A stretch of DNA of 64,000 nucleotides from Meconema thalassinum (taxonomy: Eukaryota; Arthropoda; Insecta; Orthoptera; Tettigoniidae). Below the pieces are notes generated by a model. That model saw nothing but the letters and a program-made list of their open reading frames with translations. It had not been told where the DNA came from and ran no database searches. This document shows positions 53,351-63,293 of the stretch, piece by piece; positions within the stretch are counted from its first letter, which is position 1; each line of letters begins with the position of its first letter. The stretch is from contig OX336393.1 in the NCBI GenBank assembly GCA_946902985.2, positions 363,364,779 through 363,428,778 on the forward strand, in the 5' to 3' direction. A program made the translations under genes and the position numbers.

Positions 53351-54815
53351 CACACATCAAAAAAAGTTTTGCATCACCTCGGTTCCAAGAGTTCCGGAAC
53401 CGTTAAATACAAAGGGAATAGAGATCAACACAAACAACATTTCAGCTCGTTTTATTGCTCATGAGACCCACACATTGCATGTTGTACCATCATACAGCTA
53501 GACTTTCAGCATTTGTGGTCCAGATTGCAGTACACACCACTACCTCTAATACCCAGTAGCACGTCCTCTTGCATTGATGCATGCCTGTATTCGCCGTGGC
53601 ATACCATCCACAAGTTCATCAAGACACTGTTGGTCCAAATTGTCCCACTCCTCAACGACAATTCGGCGTAAATCTCTCAGAGTGGTTGGTGAGTCAAGAC
53701 GTCCATAAACAGCCCTTTTCAACATATCCCAGGCATGTTCGATAGGGTTCATGTCTGGCGAACATGCTGGCCACTGTAGTCGAGCGATGTCGTTATCTTG
53801 AAGGAACGCATTCACAAGATGTGCACGATGAGGTCGAGAATTGTCGTCCATGAAGACAAATGCCTCTCCAACATTCTGCCGATATGGTTGCACTATGGGT
53901 CGGAGGATGTCATTCAGGTATCGTAAAGCCGTTTCGGAGCCTTCCATGACCACCAGTGGCGTACGTCGGCCCCACATAATGCCACCCCAAAACATCAGGG
54001 AACCACCACCTTGCTGCACTCGCTGGACAGTGTGTCTAAGACGTTCAGCCTGACCAGGGTGCCTCCAAACACGTCTCCGACGATTGTCTGGTTGAAGGCA
54101 TATGCGACACTCATCGGTGAAGAGAACGTGATGCCAATTCCGTGGGGTCCATTCAGCATGTTGTTGGGCCCATCTGTACCGCGCTGCATGGTGTCGGGGT
54201 TGCAAAGCTGGACCTCGCCATGGACGTCGGGAGTGAAGTTGCGCATCATGCAGCCTATTGCGCACAGTTTGAGTTGAAACACGACGTCCTGTGGCTGAAC
54301 GAAACGCATTATTCAACATGGTGGCATTGCTGTCAGGGTTCCTCCGAGCGGCAATCCGTAAGTAGCGGTCATCCACTACAGTAGTAGCCCTTGGGCGGCC
54401 TGAGCGAGGCCTGTCATCGACAGTTCCTGTATCTCTGTACCTCCTCCATGTCCGAACAACATCGCTTTGGTTCAGTCTGAGACGCCTGGAAACTTCCCTT
54501 GTTGAGAGCCCTTCTTGACACAAAGTAACAATGCGGACGCGATCGAACTGCGGTATTGACCTTCTAGGCATGGTAGAACTACAGACAACATGAGCAGCGT
54601 ACCTTCGTCCTGGTGGAATGACTGGAACTGATCGGCTGTCGTACCCCCTCCGTCTAATAGGCCCTGCTCATGCATGGTTGTTTACATCTTTGAGCAGTTT
54701 TAGTGACATCTATGAACAGTCAAAGGGACTGTATCTTGAATACAATATACACAGTCAACGTCTATATGCCGGAGATCTGGGAACCGAGGTGATGCAAAAC
54801 TTTTTTTGATGTGTG
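53351..54815 (-). mobile_element. Intact Tc1-like transposon
   Basis: Terminal inverted repeats begin CACACATCAAAAAAAGTTTT at 53351 and as the complement at 54815, with no mismatch over the first 38 or so bases. TA flanks both ends (53349-53350 and 54816-54817). The length of 1465 bp and one uninterrupted transposase frame make this the only potentially autonomous element in the window. It lies in diverged, unrelated DNA, which fits a recent arrival. Confidence 0.96.
53546..54571 (-). CDS. Tc1-like transposase (DD34E), intact
   Basis: This 341-residue cut-and-paste transposase would bind the element's inverted ends and move it between TA sites in the nucleus. The order is: a paired-type helix-turn-helix at about 8-45, a GRPR linker motif at 58-61, a second HTH up to about 115, then the catalytic domain. 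Catalytic residues are D153 (FTDECR), D243 (MDDNSRPH) and E278 (SPDMNPIEHAWD), with exactly 34 residues between the last two. A glycine-rich FWGGIMWG sits at 195-201. The start MPRRSIPQFDR fits family length of about 340. There are no stops or frameshifts. The codon composition is GC-richer than the surroundings. Activity is not shown by sequence alone. Confidence 0.96.
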   Translation of the reverse strand: MPRRSIPQFDRVRIVTLCQEGLSTREVSRRLRLNQSDVVRTWRRYRDTGTVDDRPRSGRPRATTVVDDRYLRIAARRNPDSNATMLNNAFRSATGRRVSTQTVRNRLHDAQLHSRRPWRGPALQPRHHAARYRWAQQHAEWTPRNWHHVLFTDECRICLQPDNRRRRVWRHPGQAERLRHTVQRVQQGGGSLMFWGGIMWGRRTPLVVMEGSETALRYLNDILRPIVQPYRQNVGEAFVFMDDNSRPHRAHLVNAFLQDNDIARLQWPACSPDMNPIEHAWDMLKRAVYGRLDSPTTLRDLRRIVVEEWDNLDQQCLDELVDGMPRRIQACINARGRATGY

Positions 54816-54817
54816 TA

Positions 54818-55334
54818 TATTTTCATTCTAAATCACTCAATTTGATTTATAGGCACTCAATCACGATACAATATGTGTTATAATCATAATTATCGAGTTT
54901 AACGCAGTCAAATGAAACGTACTAGATTTTAAATGTGTTGATTAAATTGAAATAATTATGAATTAATTGGCTCAGGTGGCTTTTTGGGATGCACTTAAAA
55001 TAGATCAAATGTGAGCGCTTTACTCGTAAATCCCTGGTCCATAGGTTAGAGTGAAATAATGTAATTTAGGAAATTATTCTGTCACAAATTAATTATAAGA
55101 GTGAATTTCATGTCCAGCGACTTTCACCGATGGTTTTCCTATTAATATATTTCCCTCCCGACTATAGGCTACGCGTAATGTTACAACACTGAATTTATCT
55201 GTATTTAATGTCCTAGTGCTAACAGTAAAACAGCAGGCAGATGATCTGTTTATAGAACTCTTCAACTGTAGCTAGCCTACGTCGGGTCGTCTAGAAATCT
55301 CTATATTTCGCAGAATGAATCCTCCTCCTTAGAA
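54818..55334. other. Unassigned stretch
   Basis: AT-rich, with no gene or repeat recognised. Confidence 0.4.
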
Positions 55335-55690
55335 CATTATTATTTTTCTTTTATAACTGTTTCGGTCTTCTATGGACCACGTTATTTCAACTTTCTTTTC
55401 CCTCGTTCTTTCACATTGGCCTAGTGTTCGCGCGTTCTTCTTCGGTTCTTTGTTCCACTTCTCGCCGGTTTTCAATATCGGTTTTTTGCTGAAAACGCTG
55501 TATTTCCCCAAGTTTCTTCTTCAAAGAGTCACGTTCCAAGATGTCCTAATATATTATCTCCAGTTATTGTAGGTATTTTTCCCCCTCTGTAAACCAGATA
55601 CCTTTGGTTTTCTCTTCCACAAAGTAGGTGCTGATTCGTTTGGACAATCTTCCGGGGCTCATTCGTGTTAAATGTCCATAAAAGGAGATT
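55335..55690 (-). pseudogene. Non-LTR 3' fragment, same family as 41437-42800
   Basis: cggtcttctatggaccacgt, ccacattggccagtg-like and ttttttgctgaaaacgctgt match 41410-41760 almost block by block. On the minus strand it encodes KKNARTLGQCERTREK, against KKNARILGQCGRKREK in the larger copy. It is truncated at the FYGHL region near 55690. Confidence 0.82.
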
Positions 55691-55694
55691 ACGA

Positions 55695-56115
55695 TTATTA
55701 TTATTTACATCTGAATTGAGCCTCTATGGACTACGTGTTAACAACCAATCTAATTTCAGAAAGATATTGTTCAATTGCCAGTTTTCACATCTTGCCAGTA
55801 TTCCTTGATACCGTCAATCAGCGCTTTCTTTCTCTCTTCGGATAACGGTCCTCTCTGTTTCCTGGGGCTTGATTCCACTATAAAACCCTCATGGTCCTTT
55901 ACATTCCTCCTGGAACTTCCCCTATCATTTATTTTATCATTTGAAATGCATATCTCTCTCAGATCTTTCTCACACTCTTGGAAGCACTTTATTCTAGTTG
56001 TCTTGGATTTTAGAAAATTCCATGTTATCTTTGTGAGCCGGTCATTGTCCATACGGAAGATGTGCCCATAGAATATTAGTCTTCTGTTTTTGATTGCTGT
56101 ATACTTCTTTGTTGG
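55695..56115 (-). pseudogene. Non-LTR 3' fragment, sister family
   Basis: On the minus strand it encodes GHIFRMDNDRLTKITW, KCFQECEKDLREI, then SPRKQRGPLSEERKKALIDG and IKEYWQDVKTGN. This is the same layout as the previous fragment but clearly diverged. It is followed by a gactacgtgttaaca block and an (ATT) end near 55700. Two related tails lie in the same orientation and nearly back to back. Confidence 0.75.
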
Positions 56116-56121
56116 ATTGTT

Positions 56122-57215
56122 ATTAGGCTACTTTTCACATTTTGCAAAAATGAGGAAAAAGTAGACTTATGAGATCGATCCGGGCAAATGTCTATCTGCC
56201 TGTCTGTCCTTCTGTCTGTCTGGCTGTGTGTGTGTGTGTGTGTCCCTATGAACTCCTAAACGGCTGCAGCAATCAAATCCAAATTTGGTATGATTATAGA
56301 AGTAAAAAACTGAATATCTCAAGCCCATATTTGAAAATTATATCAGTGCTACCAACTGCTCAGAAACCGCAATTTAAATTTGAGCTCCATGTTGGATATC
56401 TTGGGAGGTAGGCATGGGAGCAATTCCAAAATTGGTACACATATAGATAATAATATTTCAGTTTAATTTCCAGGAGGCCTTGCATGGCAGTGTTGCCAAA
56501 ATGATTATAAGGCTGCTGATAGGTTCAACTTTTAAATACATATAACTTCTACACTATCAATTGGATTTCAACCAAATTTCGTATGTACTATGTGTACATA
56601 AACAGATATGACTGAGCGTATTCTTAAGAGCCATCAGGGCTGCCAACTGTTAATGAATGCTCTCAATTTATTTTATCAAAATACCAATATATCAGAAAAT
56701 ATGCAAGCCGACAGCTTTAAACTATGCACACGTATAGTACCTGACATTCTATATTCTAGATTAATTTGGAGAAACTAATATAAGTCAGTGCTGCCGACAT
56801 GACTCTAAGCCTGCTGATAGGTTAAATTGTAAAATACATGTAACTTCAATACTAAAAAATGGATTTCATCCACAATTGGCACAACAATAGATCATAATAT
56901 TTCAGATTACTTCTGACCAACACATGCATGCATGACATTGTTGCCAACATGATTTTACGCGCACTGATAGATCCAATGTCTAACTGCATGTAACGTCCAT
57001 ACTATCCATTGGACATCAATCAAATTTTGTATTCTGTACCTTAAGAGAGGGAATTAACAATATATTCAGTCACATTTTGCCAGGTATATTTCGATCTAAT
57101 TCGAAATTTCTATATTGCCAACTTAATTTCGTCATTATTCTAGATAGGTCTATATGGATTGGTATGAATCTTATTTTTTAAGAAAAGTAGGCTCCTTAGT
57201 TCGTCACAGAACTTC

Positions 57216-57222
<7 letters not shown>
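56122..57222 (+). mobile_element. Element H, full length (+)
   Basis: End A is ttaggctacttttcacattt and tgcaaaaatgaggaaaaagt then AGACTTATGAGATC, followed by a CTGT/GT microsatellite (56195-56243). The monomers (gggctgccaactgttaatg at 56637) are as in 17000-18404. End B is GAAAAGTAGGCT, then CACAGAACTTCTTGTTATT at 57205-57222, leading into (ATT)n. Confidence 0.78.
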
Positions 57223-57268
<46 letters not shown>

Positions 57269-57269
57269 G
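57218..57269 (+). repeat. ATT microsatellite
   Basis: About 17 ATT units directly at the end of element H. Confidence 0.9.
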
Positions 57270-57559
57270 ACATGGATATATTTTGGGGCTGTATATATGT
57301 ATGTCTGTGATTAGCGTGAACATAAAATCGACATGGAAATATGGTGGTTACCATGGCAACAAGTGTTTAGCATCAAGACCCATTCAACTTGTCTGGAACA
57401 TAGATTATGAACTTAAGATCACCGTTTCAGCTGCCGTAGACTATTTTAACCAGTCGAATATGGCGTGCATGTCATAAAATTCTGTTCAAATGAGGAAAGA
57501 TTAATTCTAAACCTTCCTAAAGTTGCTGGCAATGATGATGATGATGATGGTGTCTGTTA

Positions 57560-57850
57560 TTGTTCATACATTTCCTACTCTATCTACTCATCCAATCTTC
57601 ATCATTCATCTGTAATACCAAATTTCAAACGCTCTGCTCTCCTCCTTTCTGTTTCACCAACAGTCCTAATATCTCTTTTATAGAGCGTCATGCGCTAGAC
57701 ATTTATTTTCAATAATGGCTTTATAGTAACTAAATATGTTGTTTATCTCAACATATTTCTTTTATTTTCCTTGTCTGTGCCAAACTACTTATTTATACTC
57801 TCTGCTTTGTCCATACCTTTTTATTTTGCTCCCCCAAGTAGCTGAATTCT
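57560..57850 (-). pseudogene. Non-LTR fragment, strongly decayed
   Basis: ctatctactcatccaatctt, accaaatttcaaacgctctg, agcgtcatgcgctagac and ccttgtctgtgccaaac parallel 49449-49680 with many changes. Confidence 0.6.
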
Positions 57851-58905
57851 TTTGACTTGCAAATTTGATATCAATAGGAGTTTCAGATTGTATTGGTTGC
57901 ATTTTACTACATTTTGAAAATTGATCGTATTCTAAATTGAGTGAAGATAATGGCATACAACAAAAGTGAATCTCTATCTCACCTAACACCTCCTCAGAGG
58001 TGTTTGATCTGTTGGTACCTGAACCACTGGACCACACATGGCCCCCAATGCTTTTGAAGCTGACAACTTGCGGAAGTTGATTGAAAACTGCCAATACAGG
58101 GCCTCCCGATTCTGTCAAACTGACGATGCACCAAAACAAAGCTGCAATCAATATTGCCTCCCGGCTAACGCCATTTGCATCCCCACACCACCCCGTCGCT
58201 ATGCTCCGATACACAATTCAATTCTTTCCTTTGCGTGCCGAAAGGTCTTCAAACAAACGGAGCCTGTTTGATTTTTCACAGGAAACAAATGTGGAACATG
58301 TGATTAATCCAGTTGAAGGGTGTGTTCATAGAACAAACATTCGATTGTTTGGTAAACCAATCATAATCAGAAAAGGAAAGTACATTTTTGTAATGGCTAA
58401 CAGTTCATTTTGTGTCTTCGTTTATAATGATAAACCAACTGTAAGCTTTATTTTCTTCAGTTTTAATTCATGCAGTTGGTACTGTGGAGCATTCAAGAGC
58501 AATCTGTTTAAGAGAGAAATTATTAATCGTAAAGAGCAGTTAAATTTACCATGATAGGTAATGAAATATATTTTCTCTATTGATTTATAGACAACTGTTA
58601 AAACTAATACGCCTAACAATATAGTTCATAAATCATCTAATAAAACATAATTGTTTCGCCCCTTCGATGGTGTCTTATTTAGCTTCAATCTGATTTAAAA
58701 TGTATTCTAATTAAAGCTTACGTAAATTACATTTCACAGCTACACATCAAATAAAATGTATCAAACATTATTTAATGGTCCATTTCAATTTGAAATATTA
58801 CCTAAATGCGCATACTTCTACTAGGTATATCAAGGAGGACAGAAATTTAACCTCTAACGTATAAACTACATAGTATTATCAACAAGTGGCAATGAGATTA
58901 TGGTG
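57851..58905. other. Unassigned stretch with two longer frames
   Basis: A minus frame of 141 codons (57789-58214) and a plus frame of 157 codons (58081-58554) overlap. Neither shows a motif I recognise, and the plus frame changes character at about 58270, where an aligned exon or element edge could lie. I do not call a gene. Confidence 0.3.
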
Positions 58906-58917
58906 TTTGAAGTCATT

Positions 58918-59285
58918 TTCAGTGTTGCCTTAGTAAACAAAAGTTTGGTGCTCTTCAGTCGGTCAACACGATTGCACACAAATGAGATGGGTTATTCCCA
59001 TACATAGACTACAACTAACAAATACTGACGAGTAGCATTACTAATATTGCAACTAAATAAGTGAACATATTGTAAATATTTTCACCCATATTTCCAGACA
59101 TAGATTTTATAGCCTAAGTGTAATGGATCTGATGATGATCGCTTGACGATCGAAACTGGTCATCCAAGTGTATTTATTAAACTCGTGTATTCTTTTCCGG
59201 ATTAGGGAGTAACCCATCTCATTTGGGTACAATCGTGTTGACCGACTGAAAAGCACCAAACTTTTGTTTTCGTCACTGAGGTATA
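58918..59285. mobile_element. Short element with 80-bp inverted ends and a hammerhead
   Basis: Left end 58918-58999 and right end about 59206-59285 are inverted repeats, with roughly nine in ten positions matching by eye (aacaaaagtttggtgctctt / cagtcggtcaacacgattg / aaatgagatgggtta and their complements). The 200-bp centre holds a complete hammerhead. No protein is encoded. It fits the inverted pseudo-LTR arrangement of Penelope-like elements, or a small ribozyme-carrying non-autonomous derivative. Confidence 0.7.
59124..59166 (+). ncRNA. Complete type I hammerhead ribozyme
   Basis: All core positions are present. CTGATGA is at 59129-59135. Stem II GATCG (59137-59141) pairs with CGATC (59147-59151) around CTTGA, with one extra T after A9. 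GAA is at 59152-59154. Stem III AC/GT encloses TG, and C59161 sits at the cleavage position, giving the favoured GTC triplet. Stem I TGGAT (59124-59128) pairs with ATCCA (59162-59166). Cleavage would fall after 59161. Confidence 0.82.
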
Positions 59286-59564
59286 AATAAAATTACTAGG
59301 GATTTTAAGACAGTTTTTCAGTGAACATTCCAGTGTGTCATAAGGTCTAAATTGGAAGATGTTTTCCATGATTGGTTACACTATATTTGGATAATAATGC
59401 AAGAAATTTTCATATTCATATCATCTGATTGCATGTATTTTTTATAGGCTAATATTCAGCAGTTTTTGGAATTTTTAACTCTATTCAATATTATATTCCT
59501 TTAATTCATTTTTTAAAGCTAATGTTTTTGCGTAAGGATATCAATTAATTTATTTACAAGCTGT

Positions 59565-59965
59565 AACCAGCCAGAATGCGTTGCAATGCCAATCAAAGAA
59601 ACTGTTGGCGTTGTAACTTTTTTTTTCTCAGTCCGTTAACTGCCTCTAAACTATTGTAAAATGCATGTACGAATTCAGAAACATTTGTTGGAGCGTGCAC
59701 AAGTTTCATTGCAATCGATTGAATGCTATATGAACGCATACGGGACTATGTTGAAACGATTTGCGCGCCATCACCTATTTGTTGAAACTATTCTTGCACT
59801 ACCGTACCGATTGTGAAATGGATTTCCTAAGTCATAAACCGTCCAGGGATTGTACACAACAATTCACCAAAGTTTCATCGTAATCGGATGAATGGTATAT
59901 GAACGCATGAAGGAAAGAAAGACAGACAGACTATTACGTAACCTTCATTTTTATAAATAGAGATT
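59565..59965 (+). repeat. Dispersed repeat with internal duplication
   Basis: gtttcattgcaatcgattga then atgctatatgaacgcat near 59705, and gtttcatcgtaatcggatga then atggtatatgaacgcat near 59872, are an internal repeat of about 168-bp spacing. It ends ttttataaatagagat, like the end at 51735-51752. Confidence 0.55.
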
Positions 59966-60020
59966 TATAATTCAGTTATGTTTACTCCAAGTTTTAATTA
60001 GAATAGAATTTACATTAGAT

Positions 60021-60064
60021 AAGAGCTGAAGAAGACTCCATCGAGGGGTCGAAATATGTACTTC
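60021..60064 (+). ncRNA. Hammerhead-like motif with weak stem I
   Basis: The core CTGAAGA (60026-60032) fits CTGANGA. Stem II GACTCC (60034-60039) pairs with GGGGTC (60045-60050) around ATCGA, with one G-T pair. GAA is at 60051-60053, stem III is a minimal A...T closing TATG, and A60060 is at the cleavage position. Stem I is only two to three pairs (GAG/CTT). The core is intact, but folding is doubtful without a longer stem I. Confidence 0.5.
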
Positions 60065-60235
60065 AATTCAATAGATGTTTCATGAATTGTATTGATAAGC
60101 TTATTATTTTGAACAGTTATTGTTACTCCAGCCTAATTTACTCGATGCTTCAACATAAAGTAGAATTGTAATAAAGTTCTTATGTTAAACATACGCCAAA
60201 ATACATTGTTGTTGTTCGAATATTTATTTTTAATA

Positions 60236-60310
60236 ATGTTAATTATGCTATTGGCTTTACGTACCTTTTAACTACTGAGGCTTTTAGAGACCACGAGGTA
60301 CCGGAATATT
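60236..60310 (-). mobile_element. SINE-C tail fragment
   Basis: On the minus strand attccggtacctcgtggtct, then taaaagcctcagtagttaaa and aggtacgtaaagccaatagc match the 3' end of SINE-C. Confidence 0.6.
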
Positions 60311-60339
60311 GCTCCATAGGGCATCTCCAACGTAAGATT

Positions 60340-60612
60340 TATCACAGGACTTTTCTCTCTTTTTCCTTGGTGTTATTGGATTGTGATATGCTCCCGAATT
60401 ATCAAAGTTTCAAATGCGTGAAGTGTGTCTGGTTTGAGGACAGTATTGTAGTATCGTAAGTTTGCGTTTTATGACACGGACTTTTTTCTGTTCCAGGTAA
60501 TTTTTATGCACACTTAATTTTGCATTTCTTTGTTTGATTAACTCGGCTGGCTAAATAATGTCTCCTAAATACTCGAATTTCTCTACTTGAGAGATATTTC
60601 CAAATTTTATGA
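60340..60612 (-). pseudogene. Non-LTR reverse transcriptase fragment
   Basis: On the minus strand ISQVEKFEYLGDII (from about 60605) corresponds to ITQVEKFKYLGEWI of the larger copy. The pieces further on (LRYYNTVLKPD, LHAFETL) correspond to LRHYVTVIRPEALYASECL. Several frame breaks. It comes from the region after the FADD block. Confidence 0.65.
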
Positions 60613-60618
60613 TTAACG

Positions 60619-61076
60619 GTTGGTTGTTGGTTGGTTCCTCAGTTTAGGGGCTGCGACAACGCGGTCATGTAGCCTCGTGTACTTTGGATGTGTGTAGAAT
60701 CTGTCTGATAACTGGTGTTAATTATAATGACTGTAGGCCTTTAAGTGTTATCTGTAATGCAGGTAGTTCAAGTAGTTCCTACTTTTGCTACAGAATGCTA
60801 GCGTCAACGACACCTAGCCGTGACCTTGGCTACTAGATGCCACCGCAATCGGCACCTTGCGACGAACGTTGGAACTTAGAGCATTAATCCAATCTAACCT
60901 ACAAATTTAGCTTCACACAATTGCAGTTAGTGGGACGTTCTTTTGCATGCAATATTCCGAAGGAAGGCATGCTGAGGGATTTTAACGCTCTTAAAAAATC
61001 CGACAACTTCGGCCGGGTTTGAACCCGCGATGTTGGACATAGAAGCTCTGAATGCTACCAACTACGCCACCGAAGG
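60619..61076 (-). mobile_element. SINE-B, full length
   Basis: The plus strand starts ggttggttgttggttgg and ends with the head gctaccaactacgccaccga. The B-box cgggtttgaacccgcg is near 61014-61029. It inserted directly beside the reverse transcriptase fragment. Confidence 0.9.
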
Positions 61077-61243
61077 CACTTTGTTGGTTGTTCAATACTG
61101 ATTGAGTGCCTTCCATATACTTTCTATGATTTAAACTAGTTTCCATGATGGTTCCGTATTGACGTACTAAATAGTTTTAACAACAAATTGTATATCCGCC
61201 TTAGTCAATACATAAACGAAAATAAATTATAATTACACTTGCT

Positions 61244-61294
61244 CCTGGTACATGTTTCAGGGATTAATTGCTTTTAACCCCTTCATCAGCCAAG
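61244..61294 (-). ncRNA. Complete hammerhead ribozyme, left arm
   Basis: Read on the minus strand: stem I CTTGG (61294-61290) pairs with CCAGG (61248-61244). The core CTGATGA is at 61289-61283. Stem II AGGGG pairs with TCCCT around an AT-rich loop of about 14 bases, followed by GAA. Stem III AC/GT encloses AT, and the cleavage-site A (61249) is in a GTA triplet. No core base is missing. Confidence 0.82.
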
Positions 61295-61639
61295 ACAAAT
61301 ATCCGAAGAAAGATATAAGATAGCGTAGCACTCAAAAAAACAAATGGCTATTTAACTTAATATGGCGCACCATATAAGTAGGTCACAGAAAAATGTTGAG
61401 CAAAACTAAAAAAAAAATATATATGTAACAGCGATGATATTGAGCCATCAAAACACAGAGAATCAGTGGACAGTTAATTCGTTTTGATAGCTGAATATCA
61501 TCGCTGTTACATATATTTTTTTAGTTTTGCTCAACATTTTTCTGTGACCTACTTATATGGTGCGCCATATTAAGTTAAATAGCAATTTTTTATTTTTTTT
61601 CAGTGCTACGCTATCTTATATCTTTCTTCGGATATTTGT

Positions 61640-61690
61640 CTTGGCTGATGAAGGGGATAAAAGCAATTAATCCCTGAAACATGTACCAGG
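61640..61690 (+). ncRNA. Complete hammerhead ribozyme, right arm
   Basis: The mirror copy. CTTGG (61640-61644) pairs with CCAGG (61686-61690). CTGATGA is at 61645-61651. Stem II AGGG (61652-61655) pairs with CCCT (61672-61675). GAA is at 61676-61678. Stem III is A79 C80 / G83 T84 (61679-61684), with A61685 at the cleavage position. It differs from the left copy only in the stem II loop. Confidence 0.82.
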
Positions 61691-61751
61691 AGCAAGTGTA
61701 ATTATAATGTATTTTCGTTTATGTATTGACTAAGGCGGATATACAATTTGT

Positions 61752-62327
61752 TTTTATATCTATTCCATATACTTAGTATTCTCACACAAAATTTGGAATA
61801 CTGTTCTGGCTGATATTTCATGAAGTTTTTATATGGAATGCATTGCTTCTTGCCTATTTTTTTGGAAAGAATTGCAAGGTCATCTGGAAAGTTTATGGAA
61901 TTCTCTTTTTATTATAAACTCAACACAACAATCAAATGAGGACTTGCAACGAATAGGCTATCAGTAAGAAAAAAAAAATCAAAACTCGACTCTACAGGAT
62001 CATGAAAAAGAATTTGACTGAGGAAATGTAAGATAAGTGAAAGAACTGCATCTTTGTGTCAGCTGAAGTATTCCATACCAGTGCATATTTCACTAGGATG
62101 TAAGTTAAGCCTATGCACCACCACCTTAATTCATCTTGAATGTAATCGTGCCGCCATCTGGTTCTGCCTTGTACATACTCCAGTCTCTCCCACATTTGAT
62201 ATTCCCTTTGATAGCTCGTCTCCACCCACCATGCGCAACAGTCATGGGGCGTACTCCCGTTCATACACCAGCCTATAATCCACTATTTTTTGTCGTACAA
62301 GCATTCGACTTTGCAACACCTGTCGAC
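61752..62327. other. Unassigned stretch
   Basis: Short overlapping frames at 61992-62342 show no recognised motif. No repeat was assigned. Confidence 0.4.
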
Positions 62328-62630
62328 AGCCTCGTAATCTAAACTTAGTACAGATTGGCTACTTGCTCCCTTTGTATGATACGTTGAACTAAAGCCTCGT
62401 AAACTGAAAGAGTACAGATTGATTCTTGCGCTGTCTGTCAGGAACGTTGAAGTAATGCCTCATAACCTGAAAGAATGCAGATTGAATTTTGCGCTGTCTG
62501 GCAGGAACGTCGAAGTAAAGCCTCGTAACCTAAAGAGAATACAGACTGTAACAACTCAAGCCTCTTAAACTAATGAGAATATGTACTGCTTGAGTCCAAG
62601 TTCCATGAACCTGAGAGGAATGTGGATCGC
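62328..62630 (+). repeat. 63-bp minisatellite, decaying
   Basis: Units start with agcctcgtaa or a variant at 62328, 62392, 62455 and 62518, a step of 63-64 bp, then at 62558 with a shortened unit of about 40 bp, and once more near 62597. The second and third units are closest (ttgcgctgtctg, caggaacgt). The outer units are more diverged. Confidence 0.85.
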
Positions 62631-63293
62631 GGACGAATATGAGAGACGTAGGGGATTCCCGATCCGTGCGTAGTAACAGAACCAAATACATTGGTCGGTG
62701 ACTCACTCACTCATTCGCAACACCACAGTGGTTTAGGCAACGGGCCAATGTTAGCAGTATTGGAATAGACAGAAATTCCAGATAATACGGCGGCTTGTTG
62801 ATAGGCCCTTCTCTTCCCGCTTCCCACGTCACCTCACCCCTTAAGTTCACAGAGCTTGTACTCGAGCATTACTTTCTCTCTTTATTGGAGAATTTTAGCT
62901 AACAAACCTGATAACCACTTGTCTGAAATTTGATTACAATTTTACAATACGAACACTTACGATTTAGGAGCGTTCTTCAGAAAAATATATGCAGTCAAGT
63001 CAAATCCAAAGAGAAGGAGGATTTTCCTACAAAGTTACTAGGGGCGTTCCCAATATTCAATTCGTCATATTACTTCGCAGGGAAGCTGTATTATAAAGTA
63101 AGAAAACACATCGCCATGACAAAGGAAAATATTTCCTGAATACTCGACTGACAATGTGAGAGCGCATGCGCCGAGTGCCAAAGCAGGGAGCGTAGCCCGA
63201 GTTCATTCAAGTGCAAACCAGTATGGCAGCTGGGAGCGTGGTTACGGATGCAAGTGCGTGCTGTCGTACGCAATCAATGGGTGTGTACCGGGT
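62631..63293. other. Unassigned stretch
   Basis: 62694-62800 (tggtcggtgactcactcact, gcagtattggaatagacag, cggcggcttgttg-like) is the reverse of 26640-26740, an undefined dispersed repeat. The rest is unrecognised. Confidence 0.45.

Larger units (their letters stand above)
61183..61751. repeat. 569-bp near-perfect palindrome with two hammerheads
   Basis: Left arm 61183-61454 and right arm 61481-61751 pair base for base apart from a few changes and small gaps (for example near 61325 and 61592), around a 26-bp loop. The outermost bases are ACAAATTG and CAATTTGT. Each arm holds one complete hammerhead. The centre also pairs (GCCATCAAAAC / GTTTTGATAGC). It is either two copies of one ribozyme-carrying repeat joined head to head, or a snap-back product of reverse transcription. 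Confidence 0.92.

Noticed and set aside
57789..58554. Overlapping frames of 141 (-) and 157 (+) codons that could be exons
   Set aside because: They overlap on opposite strands, contain part of a LINE relic and show no recognisable domain. The evidence is insufficient for a host gene.
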